64,000 nt of DNA from Haloferax sp. Q22 (lineage in GTDB: Archaea > Halobacteriota > Halobacteria > Halobacteriales > Haloferacaceae): the NCBI RefSeq assembly GCF_001482285.1, contig NZ_LOEP01000032.1, positions 162,141 through 226,140 of the forward strand, read 5' to 3'. The notes below the pieces were generated by a model. It saw only the letters and a list, made by a program, of their open reading frames with translations. It was not told the DNA's origin and made no database searches. The first letter of the stretch is position 1, and every line of letters starts with the position of its first letter. The translations under genes and the position numbers were made by a program. Below are positions 1-7,922 of the stretch, in pieces.

Positions 1-5
1 TAACA

Positions 6-2591
6 ATGACAGAAAACAAACAAGTTCGCGCGGTTCTGCTCGCTGCGCTGATGGTTTTCTCGGTCTTCGCCGGGTCCATCGCGTTTACGGGCACTGCCGC
101 CGCAGCGGCTACGTCTCCCAATGTCACTACGACATCGGTTGACAAGGGTCCTTCTGCGACCGTCGACGTTGATGTTACTGACAACACCAGCTCGGACGGT
201 CCTGGGCTTTACGCATGGATCGACGTAAACGGAGACGGTTATTACAACGCATCTGAACCGTCTGCGGACGACACTAGCTACACCAACGGAACGACCGTCA
301 GCATTACTGGCATTCCGGTATACTCCAACATCTCTGCTGGAACCTACAACGTTGCAGTCGTTGAGACCGGTTCCTTCGGCGTGGGCACTCAAGAGGAAGC
401 CCACGACACTGTTGACATCAACACCGCCAACCCTGCTGACTTCGGCTCCGCCATCCACTACGACGACGGTACGCCGAAGGTCGAAGTTGCCTTCGACGAA
501 GACGTCTCGGTCGTCGAGATGAACGTCACCGACGGCGAGACGAACCTCTCGCAGTCCGCGTCCGTCTCCGGCGGACAGGTCAACGTCACCCTCAGTCAGG
601 TCTACACCGAGGACCTCGAAGTCACGTACAACGTGACCGACTCCTCCGGTAACGCGGCCACCGGCACCGAGGACGTTACCTTCGCGCCCGTCTACGTCGC
701 GAACAACTCCAACAACACGGCCTACCAGGGCTCCACCGTCGCGGTCGTCGCGGGTGCGACGAACACCGACGTCGAAGTGGAGGGCACCGACGACGACAAC
801 AGCTACCAGTTCTCCGGTTCCACCGGCGAGAACAGTCAGGTCTTCCTCTTCGAAACCGAAGGTAAGACCCTCGACACCTACGAGTTCACCATCGGCGGTG
901 CGCAGCAGGCCCAGGTTGCCGTTCGCGACCTCGGCTTCGAGCTCACCGTTGACGACCTGAACATCACGACCGATGACGGCATCGAAGGCACCGTCTCGGC
1001 CAACGCGGGCGGCCGCACCGTCGACGTCGTCGCACTCGACGACAACGGTGACGAGGTCGACGGCACCGAGACGACCGTCACGCTCAACGGGCAGGGTGAA
1101 GCCGACTTCAACCTGAGCTCGGTCGAAACTGGCGAGTACACGGTCGAAGCGACCGACGCGTTCTCGGGCGTCACGCTTGAGTCCGACACGGTCACCGTCT
1201 CGAAGGCCAAGGACTCCTCGGGTGACTTCACGTCGTCCGTCATCAGCGAACAGGTCGGCGACGTTGCCGAAATCACCGTCATGCTCGACGGCACCGACGA
1301 CGCGGAGATTCAGATCGGTGCGAACGAGCTCGGTTACAGCGCCAACGTCTCTGTCACCGACGACAACAACGACGGCGAGGTCGTGCTCCTGTTCAACACC
1401 TACGCGCCGAGCAAGACCTCCTCGTTCGACGTTGACGACAGCGACGACGAGTACACGGTTCAGGATATCTCGACCGATATCTCCGGCAGCGACACCCTCG
1501 ACGCCGGCGACTACGACCTCGAAGTCTCCACCGGCGGCGACGCGGACAACGTCGCGACGCTCGTCCTCGAAGAGCGCAGCACCGAGAGTGTCTCCACCTG
1601 GACGGCACCCACGGGTGCTGACATCACCGAGACCGAAGATGTCTACGACGCAATTGAGAACGAGAACCTGACGCAGACGGACTCGCTGGCGAACGGCGAC
1701 GTCGTCGTCACGCAGGTCACCGCGACGGGCCTCGAAGGCGCGTTCGACGCGTCGAACTTCGACGCCCTCTCGGGCACGCAGTTCAACCTCACGGTCGAGC
1801 AGACGAACCCCGGTCCGAACCGCGACGCGAAGGTCCTTGGTATCAACAGCTCGAGCGCCACGATCATCGCTGACGGTGCCAACGACACGTACTTCATCGT
1901 CTACGACCTCGACGACATCTCTGCTTCGCGCACGGACTACTACGACAACACCTCGACGCTCTACGAAGTCGAGGACGACGACGCGTTCAACGCGACGTTC
2001 ACCGTCCTCGAAGACGGTGACCTCGCCGAAGACGACGAGTCGGCCTCCGACGAGTTCGAAGTCGTCGAACCCGAACTTGAACTCGACCAGGACGAGTTCG
2101 CAGTCTCCAACGCCGCCGAGCAGTCCATCTCGGGCACGGCCACTGTCGCCCCCGGAACGGAACTCACCATCCGCGTGAAGTCCGACGGCGACACCCAGCC
2201 GCGCTTCCTGAAGACGGCTTCGGTGTACGTACAGGCTGACGGTACGTTCTCCTCCGCGTTCGACTTCTCGGAGCAGAACGTCAACGACACGTTCGAAGTG
2301 ACGGTTTCGGTTGACTCCGGCACGGCCGCTGACGCGACCGCTGACGGCATCGTCGGCGAAGCCATGGAGACGACCACGGCCGCGGAGACGACCACGACCG
2401 AGGAATCCACGGAAACGACCACCACGGAAGCGTCGACCGAGGAGTCCACGGAAACGGCAACCGCGACCGAAGAGCCGACTGAGGAAGCCACCGAGGAGAC
2501 CACCGAGTCCAGCACGCCTGGCTTCGGCGTCGTTGTCGCCCTCGTCGCGCTCGTCGCCGCTGCGCTCCTCGCAGTCCGCCGCGACAACTAA
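6..2591 (+). CDS. csg: S-layer glycoprotein with PGF-CTERM anchor
   Basis: Main cell-surface lattice protein (861 aa). It begins with a Sec signal peptide of about 34 residues ending in an Ala-rich cleavage region. A long acidic, beta-rich ectodomain follows, with many N-glycosylation sequons (for example NVT, NTS, NAS, NGT and NIS in the first 120 residues). A Thr/Glu-rich spacer of about 60 residues, typical of O-glycosylated cell-wall-spanning stalks, precedes the PGF motif, one transmembrane helix and a short basic tail (RRDN). PGF-CTERM proteins are processed and lipid-anchored by archaeosortase A, whose gene is next downstream. The first ~420 nt use more A/T in third positions than the rest, suggesting a recombinant 5' part. 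The promoter lies outside the window. Family assignment is firm; exact lattice role is inferred. Confidence 0.93.
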   Translation: MTENKQVRAVLLAALMVFSVFAGSIAFTGTAAAAATSPNVTTTSVDKGPSATVDVDVTDNTSSDGPGLYAWIDVNGDGYYNASEPSADDTSYTNGTTVSITGIPVYSNISAGTYNVAVVETGSFGVGTQEEAHDTVDINTANPADFGSAIHYDDGTPKVEVAFDEDVSVVEMNVTDGETNLSQSASVSGGQVNVTLSQVYTEDLEVTYNVTDSSGNAATGTEDVTFAPVYVANNSNNTAYQGSTVAVVAGATNTDVEVEGTDDDNSYQFSGSTGENSQVFLFETEGKTLDTYEFTIGGAQQAQVAVRDLGFELTVDDLNITTDDGIEGTVSANAGGRTVDVVALDDNGDEVDGTETTVTLNGQGEADFNLSSVETGEYTVEATDAFSGVTLESDTVTVSKAKDSSGDFTSSVISEQVGDVAEITVMLDGTDDAEIQIGANELGYSANVSVTDDNNDGEVVLLFNTYAPSKTSSFDVDDSDDEYTVQDISTDISGSDTLDAGDYDLEVSTGGDADNVATLVLEERSTESVSTWTAPTGADITETEDVYDAIENENLTQTDSLANGDVVVTQVTATGLEGAFDASNFDALSGTQFNLTVEQTNPGPNRDAKVLGINSSSATIIADGANDTYFIVYDLDDISASRTDYYDNTSTLYEVEDDDAFNATFTVLEDGDLAEDDESASDEFEVVEPELELDQDEFAVSNAAEQSISGTATVAPGTELTIRVKSDGDTQPRFLKTASVYVQADGTFSSAFDFSEQNVNDTFEVTVSVDSGTAADATADGIVGEAMETTTAAETTTTEESTETTTTEASTEESTETATATEEPTEEATEETTESSTPGFGVVVALVALVAAALLAVRRDN

Positions 2592-2607
2592 CGACCGCTA
2601 ATCCACT

Positions 2608-2645
2608 ACCGGGGTTCTCCCGGTCCCCTCAACACTTCTTTATCG
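2608..2645 (+). terminator. Candidate terminator after csg
   Basis: Directly after the S-layer stop codon there is a 6-bp perfect stem (ACCGGG / CCCGGT, 2608-2613 and 2619-2624) with a 5-nt loop, followed by a pyrimidine-rich stretch with short T runs. It would suit transcript ending for a very highly expressed gene. Prediction only. Confidence 0.45.
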
Positions 2646-2752
2646 ACTGCCTACACAGCGGCGGCGCTGTGCGGTCGGCTCGTCCGGACGGTCGGACGGC
2701 CCCCGTGCCCGGAACGACAAGGGATTTATTCGCTCCACCGCATCAAACACGT

Positions 2753-3673
2753 ATGCCCGGTCTCCTCTCCGACATCCTCGCGTGGGTGGTTATCGGAACC
2801 TTCGTCGCCGGCGCGGTCGTCAACGGACGGAACCGCGACCTCGGGCGGCGGGTGATGTCCGCAGCGTGGGTGTTGTTTGCGGTCTTCTGGCTCCAACTCA
2901 TCCCGCATTTCACGCTCGTTCACAAGAGCTACATCGAGGGTCTGTTGACCATCGCCGCCGTCCCGGCGTCGCTTTACGCCGGGTGGCTCCTCTACAACGG
3001 CCGCGACACGCTGTTCGTCCTCTCGCGGGCCGTCGCCGCCATGGGTGTGGTCTACCTCCCCTTCGAGACGATTCCCGCGCTGACGCTGTTCGGGACGACG
3101 ATCCCTGCTCCCCGCGGCATTCTCATGGAGTCCGTCGCGGCGCAGACGCGCTTCCTCATCGAATCGCTCGGGTACACGCCGCAGATGATTCCCGGCGACG
3201 AGGGCTACCTGAACACGTTCCTGTGGATGCGGGGCTCTCACCGAATCGAAATCTCGGTCGTTCTCGCCTGTACCGGCCTCGGGAGCATCGCCATCTTCGC
3301 CGGCCTCATCGCCGCCGTCGACGCCCCGATGCGCCGGAAACTCCGCGGGCTCGCCATCGCCGTCCCCATCATCTACGCGCTGAACCTGCTTCGGACGACG
3401 TTCATCACCATCTCGGTCGGCAAGCAGTACTTCCAACTGTTCGTCGACGAAGTGCTGTTCCTCTTCGGCTCGTCGGACCCCTACATGGTGTCGTTCTTCA
3501 TCTCCGACCGCATCATCAGCCAGGCGCTCGCGGTCGTCGCGCTCGTCGGCATCACGTATCTCGTCGTACAGGAGGTGCCGGAACTCCTCACCGTCATCGA
3601 GGACGTGCTCTACATGGTGACCGGCGAGGAGTACGACCTCAGAAGCGAGTTAGGGCTCGACGGGCGAGCGTAG
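2753..3673 (+). CDS. artA: Archaeosortase A
   Basis: Membrane transpeptidase-like enzyme (306 aa) that cleaves the PGF-CTERM signal and links the protein to archaetidyl lipid. About seven or eight hydrophobic segments are visible. The ACTGLGS motif places the catalytic Cys at residue 173, the conserved Arg of NLLRTTF at 214 and the Arg of SDRIIS at 253; these are the residues and numbering I recall for Haloferax volcanii ArtA. The start at 2753 was preferred over an in-frame ATG at 2669 because the extra 28 residues look untranslated and a TATA-like element (gatttatt, about 2723) lies close upstream. It sits 160 bp from its likely main substrate gene. Confidence 0.95.
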   Translation: MPGLLSDILAWVVIGTFVAGAVVNGRNRDLGRRVMSAAWVLFAVFWLQLIPHFTLVHKSYIEGLLTIAAVPASLYAGWLLYNGRDTLFVLSRAVAAMGVVYLPFETIPALTLFGTTIPAPRGILMESVAAQTRFLIESLGYTPQMIPGDEGYLNTFLWMRGSHRIEISVVLACTGLGSIAIFAGLIAAVDAPMRRKLRGLAIAVPIIYALNLLRTTFITISVGKQYFQLFVDEVLFLFGSSDPYMVSFFISDRIISQALAVVALVGITYLVVQEVPELLTVIEDVLYMVTGEEYDLRSELGLDGRA

Positions 3674-3694
3674 TCGGTCCGTCCCGTTTTCTCT

Positions 3695-4504
3695 TCAGTT
3701 TTCGTCGTCGAACAGTTCCTCGGGCGCGCCGCCGAGCGCCGAGAGCGCGTCGGCCTCGACGTGGTGGACCTCGCCGGGGATGACGAGCATGTGCAGCGGT
3801 TCGCCGAAGTCGCGCTCGGCGAGCGCTGACAGTCGGTCCGCGGCGACGACGGGGTCCGGACTCCCGGCCCGGCAGACGGCCACGCCGAGGGCGTCGCCGT
3901 CCCAGTGTTCGGCGAAGAGTTCGGCGGCGTAGTCGGCGGTCATGTACTGGTCGCCGTCGACCTCGACGCCGCGGCGACCCTCCCAGTCGACCTTGATGTC
4001 GAGGTAGACGAGCGTATGCAAGCCGAGTTCGCGGTTCGCTTCGAGGGAGTCGACGACGCTCTTCGGCACCGGGTCGCCGCCGTGAACGTACGGGAACGGG
4101 AGCGTCACGGCTTTCCCGAAGCGGTAGTTCTGGAGTCCGGTCAGACCGCTGGCGGCGGACTGGGCGGTCACACCGTGGATGAGTCGCGTCTCAATACCGC
4201 GGTCTTCGGCGCGGAGACGCAGGTCGACGTGCGTGGTCGAAATCATCGTGTCGCCGGCGGTGAGGAACGCGACGTGGTCGTCCTCCGCGGCGTCGAGTAT
4301 CGGTTCTGGGTCCTGTTCGACGCCGGCGCGGTCGCGGACCTCGATGTCGATGTCGTGGTAGGATTCGAGTTCCTCGACGGTCGCGCCGACGAGGTGACTC
4401 GTGTAGAACTCAGCGAAAGCGCGGTCGGCGTCCGCGAGCGCCTCCCGCCCTTCGACGGTGATGGAGCGCTCGTCGTACAGACCGAGACCGATGAAGGTGA
4501 GCAT
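3695..4504 (-). CDS. dph5: Diphthine synthase
   Basis: SAM-dependent methyltransferase (269 aa) that methylates the modified histidine of elongation factor 2 during diphthamide synthesis. It starts MLTFIGLGLYDERSIT, the characteristic N-terminus of the tetrapyrrole-methylase fold in this family, and carries the conserved segments LTAGDTMISTTH and IHGVTAQSAASGLTGLQNYRFGK. The start at 4504 was chosen over an upstream in-frame ATG at 4567 because family similarity begins exactly there. It is transcribed toward artA (convergent) and divergent from the DoxX gene. Length is normal. Confidence 0.95.
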   Translation of the reverse strand: MLTFIGLGLYDERSITVEGREALADADRAFAEFYTSHLVGATVEELESYHDIDIEVRDRAGVEQDPEPILDAAEDDHVAFLTAGDTMISTTHVDLRLRAEDRGIETRLIHGVTAQSAASGLTGLQNYRFGKAVTLPFPYVHGGDPVPKSVVDSLEANRELGLHTLVYLDIKVDWEGRRGVEVDGDQYMTADYAAELFAEHWDGDALGVAVCRAGSPDPVVAADRLSALAERDFGEPLHMLVIPGEVHHVEADALSALGGAPEELFDDEN

Positions 4505-4585
4505 GTTCGTGTTCTGTCGCGGGCGATGATAAGCGGCGTGACCTCCGGTGAGTCGGCCGATACCCATTGTGTGAGATTACCCAAC

Positions 4586-4596
4586 ACACTTTATTG
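4586..4596 (+). promoter_or_regulatory. TATA-like box of the DoxX gene
   Basis: The A/T stretch cactttattgt ends about 26 nt before the ATG at 4622, a position fitting a leaderless or short-leader haloarchaeal transcript. Confidence 0.45.
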
Positions 4597-4621
4597 TAGT
4601 GGAGGAAAATATTACCTCCGT

Positions 4622-5197
4622 ATGTCAACCGATAGTCGTACACTAGAGACGGAGATGTTCGGACGCGCGGTGCGATTCGACTACTCGGAGCGGTGGGTAG
4701 GCTACTCGCTTTTCCTCCTCAGAGTAGTGATGGGGTGGACGCTGTTCCAAGGTGGCATCACGAAGCTCGTGACGTACCTCGATGCGGACCCCTCGAACAA
4801 CTGGACTGCGGCGGGCTACCTCGCCAACGCGATTCCCGAGGGGAACCCCCTAATGGGGCTGTGGAGTTCGATGGCGGGGAGTCCGCTCATCGACATGCTG
4901 AACATGTGGGGCTTGACACTCGCTGGATTAGCCCTCATCCTCGGCGCATTCGTCCGGTTCAGTGCCTTCTGGGGCGCGGTTATGATGCTGTTCTACTGGG
5001 CAGCAGCGCTCGAAGGCGGCATCCTCGCGGGGCTTCCGCTGGCCCACGGTTGGGTCGTCGACGACCACATCGTCTACGCGGTGTTGCTGTTCGGCCTCGG
5101 CGCGTTCGGCGCGGGCCGCATCCTCGGCGTCGACGCCTACCTCGAAAACATGGAGTTCGTGCGGCGTAACCGGTGGATGAGTCTCGTTATGGGCTGA
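4622..5197 (+). CDS. DoxX-family membrane protein
   Basis: Polytopic membrane protein (191 aa) of the DoxX/TQO family, with four hydrophobic helices, roughly residues 25-45, 85-110, 115-135 and 145-165. The segment LLRVVMGWTLFQGGITKL is the usual DoxX start of helix 1. Some family members are subunits of thiosulfate:quinone oxidoreductase, while others have no assigned role, so the substrate cannot be stated. The ATG at 4622 gives the conserved length and lies just after a TATA-like box. No partner gene (DoxA/DoxD) is adjacent. Confidence 0.8.
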   Translation: MSTDSRTLETEMFGRAVRFDYSERWVGYSLFLLRVVMGWTLFQGGITKLVTYLDADPSNNWTAAGYLANAIPEGNPLMGLWSSMAGSPLIDMLNMWGLTLAGLALILGAFVRFSAFWGAVMMLFYWAAALEGGILAGLPLAHGWVVDDHIVYAVLLFGLGAFGAGRILGVDAYLENMEFVRRNRWMSLVMG

Positions 5198-5283
5198 CTT
5201 CCACGCGGCGGCGACCACTTTTTTGAAGTCTCTCGCGGACGGACCCGACGGAACTTTCTCGACTGCTGCGTTTCGTTCGACTG

Positions 5284-5493
5284 ATGTCGATTCCTCGTGC
5301 GACAGTTTCCTGTCCGACGTGCGGCCTCGAAGAGCGCTTCTCGAAGCTCGCGGACGCGCGTCTCCGAATCGAAGAACACCGCGCGGAGACCGGACACGAC
5401 CCCACGTGGGAGTTGGGTCGGTTCGCACCCGGTGTGGAGAAGATGGGCGACGACGCGGGCGTGTGCGGCGTGAACCCCGACACGGACCGCTGA
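5284..5493 (+). CDS. Small zinc-finger-like protein
   Basis: 69 aa, cytoplasmic and acidic. Near the N-terminus is a CPTCG zinc knuckle (residues about 10-14), followed by an EEHRAETGH segment. A later lone Cys (VCGVNP) could complete a metal site. Haloarchaea encode many such CPxCG micro-proteins, a few of which affect biofilm or swarming in Haloferax; this one's role is unknown. The codon bias is that of the chromosome, supporting a real gene. Confidence 0.65.
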   Translation: MSIPRATVSCPTCGLEERFSKLADARLRIEEHRAETGHDPTWELGRFAPGVEKMGDDAGVCGVNPDTDR

Positions 5494-5595
5494 GTCGGTG
5501 GACCGCAGACTCGAATTCTGTCCCTCCCCCCGTCGAGCGTCGAGTCAGCGGATATGAGATTCATAACAATACGACATTCCCTCGAACGAGTGGGT

Positions 5596-5712
5596 ATGTG
5601 GTGCGAACGCTGCGGACGAGATACGACGGTCCGGAGACACGCGGTAGACGAGTTCACGGGATTCCTCTGTAGCGACTGTCGCGTGGTGTGGGACCGATTT
5701 ACGTCGGCGTAA
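5596..5712 (+). CDS. 38-aa double CxxC zinc-finger micro-protein
   Basis: Very short ORF that reads as a complete rubredoxin-like knuckle pair. It starts MWCERCGRDT and has a second pair at FLCSDCRVVWD, that is CxxC-(about 20 residues)-CxxC, able to bind one zinc. An A/T element (attcataacaatacg, 5560-5574) lies 22-36 nt before the start, as expected for a leaderless gene. The complete four-Cys motif in such a short frame argues against chance. No function is known. Confidence 0.6.
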   Translation: MWCERCGRDTTVRRHAVDEFTGFLCSDCRVVWDRFTSA

Positions 5713-5786
5713 TCGGTGGGCCGGACCCGAACTCCCCGGCGTCGTCGCCGATAGCTACTTTTCGACACGGTCGATAGCTGTGTCCG

Positions 5787-6230
5787 ATGGTCAACGGAAC
5801 ACGAGTCGCGGCTGTGGACGATGTCCCCGAAAACGGGTCGTACCTGTTCACCGCGGAGGACGCGTATTCGCGGACGAAAGAGCTCATCCTCGTCCGGTGC
5901 GACGACGGGCCGGGCATCGAAGCGTGGCCGAACACGTGCACTCACGAGAATCAGCGGTTCGACCGCGGGACCGGCGCGGCGATACGTGACGGCGAGATTA
6001 TCTGTCCGAAACACGGGTCGATGTTTGACGCCTGTTCCGGTGCATGCGAAAACGGCGAAGCGGCAGGTACCGCTCTCCCGGACGTGGACATCGCAGTCGC
6101 CGATGGCGACGTTTTCCTGACCGACGACGAGTACACCTATCTCTACGAGGGCGCGGCGGAAAACGGTGAAGACGAGGACGACGACGAAGACGACGATATC
6201 CCGAGTTCGACGTCACACATCGGGTTTTGA
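5787..6230 (+). CDS. Stand-alone Rieske [2Fe-2S] protein
   Basis: 147-aa soluble ferredoxin-like protein. The Rieske ligands are clear: C51-T-H53 and C73-P-K-H76, in the order CTHEN...CPKHGSMFD. There is no signal peptide or membrane helix, so it resembles the ferredoxin component of Rieske oxygenases or a NirD-like electron carrier rather than a bc1 subunit. The C-terminal 25 residues are almost all Asp/Glu, a typical haloarchaeal acidic tail. No oxygenase gene is adjacent, so its partner is unknown. Confidence 0.88.
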   Translation: MVNGTRVAAVDDVPENGSYLFTAEDAYSRTKELILVRCDDGPGIEAWPNTCTHENQRFDRGTGAAIRDGEIICPKHGSMFDACSGACENGEAAGTALPDVDIAVADGDVFLTDDEYTYLYEGAAENGEDEDDDEDDDIPSSTSHIGF

Positions 6231-6290
6231 GCCGTTCCCAGGACGGTTCGGTCGCTATTGCACCGTTCCGAACGGCGGTATACTGGTCAC
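6231..6290. other. Short intergenic stretch with a small direct repeat
   Basis: Between the Rieske gene and the truncated reading frame. The only structure I see is ctactggtca-like sequence twice in tandem near 6281-6300. Confidence 0.3.
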
Positions 6291-6550
6291 CTACTGGTCA
6301 GCGCCGTCCTCGTCGAGAACCCCGTGGTACGGGCAAACGAACTCGTCGCGGATGAGCTGTGCGTCGACGCGTGGTGAGACACGAGAGGGGTGGTGAGGAT
6401 GAAGAACGAGTTTCGGCGGAAGCGTGGTACTCCACACGTCAATGAGCATCCCGTCGAACACGCTGTAAAACCCGAACCGGAGACCTTCGTCTCCGGGGTT
6501 GAGTTGTGGGATGGTGAAGGAACCAGTAGAAGCCGGTGGAGGGGATTGTG
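6291..6550 (-). pseudogene. Truncated C-terminal reading frame next to the integration site
   Basis: On the minus strand an open frame of about 80 codons ends at a TAG (6291-6293). It reads ...TGSFTIPQLNPGDEGLRF and finishes DAQLIRDEFVCPYHGVLDED plus three residues. Codon choice is GC3-rich and chromosome-like. There is no start codon: the frame is closed by a TGA just inside the att-like sequence near 6550. It therefore looks like the 3' remnant of a gene whose front was lost when something integrated or excised here. I do not recognise the family, and a chance open frame is possible. Confidence 0.35.
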
Positions 6551-6600
6551 AACCTCACTTGCAACGCTCCGCGTTGCTCGCTGGCTCAAATCCCTCCACG
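6532..6600. repeat. att-like repeat forming a large inverted repeat with internal hairpin
   Basis: 6532-6556 resembles the tRNA-Thr 3' end (gccggtggagg, then a diverged T-arm). 6588-6599 (aaatccctccac) is the same tRNA segment in the opposite orientation, pairing with 6536-6547 with one bulge. Between them is a perfect 7-bp stem GCAACGC-TCC-GCGTTGC (6561-6577). This may be an old attachment-site scar or a cruciform-forming element. Confidence 0.45.
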
Positions 6601-6636
6601 CGAGGCTCTTCAATCGTACTGTGTTCGGTAGAAAGA

Positions 6637-6648
6637 GCCGGTGGAGGG
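6637..6648 (+). repeat. Left attachment repeat
   Basis: Twelve bases identical to the acceptor/T-arm end of tRNA-Thr (13127-13138). The integrase start codon follows 53 bp later. Confidence 0.6.
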
Positions 6649-6701
6649 CTTACAGAATAAGGGTTCAAAACCTATTAGGTGGTGGCGCGTGAGTGTGAAC
6701 T

Positions 6702-7922
6702 ATGCCGATCACCGACTTCGGGAGACAGTTGGCGAACACTGTGGAGAACATCGAGGAATCCGACGAGATTCTCGACCGGAACAAGGAGCTAATTCTCGAC
6801 TACAAACAGGATCAAGTGCTCAACGGACTGAGCGAAGCGACGCTCCTCCGGAACACCCAGCGGCTCAAGATCGTTGCTCAGGAGGTCGAGAAACCGTTTG
6901 ATGAAATGGACAAGTCAGACGTCAAAGCCGTGATTGTGTGGCTTCACAACCGCGATTACACGGACGAGACGGTCGACACCTACAAGACGGTCATCAAAAC
7001 CTTCTGGGGCTGGTTGAAAGACGCCGGAAAGGACGAAACGCCGGAAGAGGTCAAATGGATTCAATTGACCAACGGGAACGGGAACGGCGACACACTCCCG
7101 AAGGACCTCCTCACGAAAGACGAGATCGAAGCCCAAGTTGACGCCGCGAAGAATCCACGAGACAAGGCGCTTATCTATATGCTGTATGAGACGGGCGCAC
7201 GGATCGGCGAATTGATCGACCTCACCGTGGGCGACATCGAGGATCGAAAACACGGCAAGAAGGTAGTGATCGACGGCAAGACCGGGGCGCGACGGCTCCC
7301 CCTCGTCGAGTCGGTTCCGCATATCAACAACTGGCTCAACAAGCACCCGAACCCGGAGAAGGGCGCGCCGCTGTGGTGTAAGATCCAACAGGGAAGCGGC
7401 GACGACCAACTCGGCTACCGATACATCCGTGAGAAGATTCTGCAAAAGAATATGGAACGCGCTGGGATCGACAAGCCGTCGAACCCACACCACTACCGAC
7501 ACTCTCGGGCGTCACACCTCGCCACTGAGTTGAAAGAGGCTCAACTGTGTGAATGGTTCGGCTGGGTCCAAGGCTCGGACGTCCCGGCGCGCTACGTCCA
7601 CCTAAGCGGCCGTGACATCGACAACGCCTACGACCAAATGCACGGGTTGTATGAACCCGACGAGGACGAAGACACCCCATCAGTTGTCGAGTGCTGGCGC
7701 TGTGAGGAGTTGAACGAACCCAACGCCAGATACTGTGGTCGGTGTGGAGCACCGCTTGACGATGATGCACAGTCCTTCAACGAACAGGTTGAGGAGGATA
7801 TTACGGCTGATTACCGGGAGACTGATCCAGAGGACATCGATACGCTGGAGGCAATCGATACGATTAACGAACTGATCCAGCGGCCGGATGTCAAGGCGAT
7901 ACTTGATCGGGATGAGAGCTAA
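6702..7922 (+). CDS. Tyrosine recombinase (integrase) with C-terminal zinc ribbon
   Basis: 406 aa. An N-terminal SAM-like core-binding domain (about residues 20-125) is followed by the catalytic domain. The first catalytic Arg is in ETGARIGEL (residue 167), the H-x-x-R box in HHYRHSRASH (about 262-271), and the nucleophilic Tyr most likely in ARYVHLSGRD (about 297). After the catalytic domain there is a CxxC-x11-CxxC zinc ribbon (CWRCEEL...YCGRCGAP, about 330-348) and an acidic tail, an arrangement known from haloarchaeal SNJ2-type integrases. All catalytic positions look intact. The stop overlaps the convergent neighbour's stop by 3 nt. It should catalyse recombination between the tRNA-Thr repeats. 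Confidence 0.9.
   Translation: MPITDFGRQLANTVENIEESDEILDRNKELILDYKQDQVLNGLSEATLLRNTQRLKIVAQEVEKPFDEMDKSDVKAVIVWLHNRDYTDETVDTYKTVIKTFWGWLKDAGKDETPEEVKWIQLTNGNGNGDTLPKDLLTKDEIEAQVDAAKNPRDKALIYMLYETGARIGELIDLTVGDIEDRKHGKKVVIDGKTGARRLPLVESVPHINNWLNKHPNPEKGAPLWCKIQQGSGDDQLGYRYIREKILQKNMERAGIDKPSNPHHYRHSRASHLATELKEAQLCEWFGWVQGSDVPARYVHLSGRDIDNAYDQMHGLYEPDEDEDTPSVVECWRCEELNEPNARYCGRCGAPLDDDAQSFNEQVEEDITADYRETDPEDIDTLEAIDTINELIQRPDVKAILDRDES

Noticed and set aside
6287-6613. 108-codon minus-strand frame with an ATG start
   Set aside because: Ser/Thr-rich, structureless translation; the neighbouring frame ending at 6291 has much better codon use and was reported as a fragment instead.
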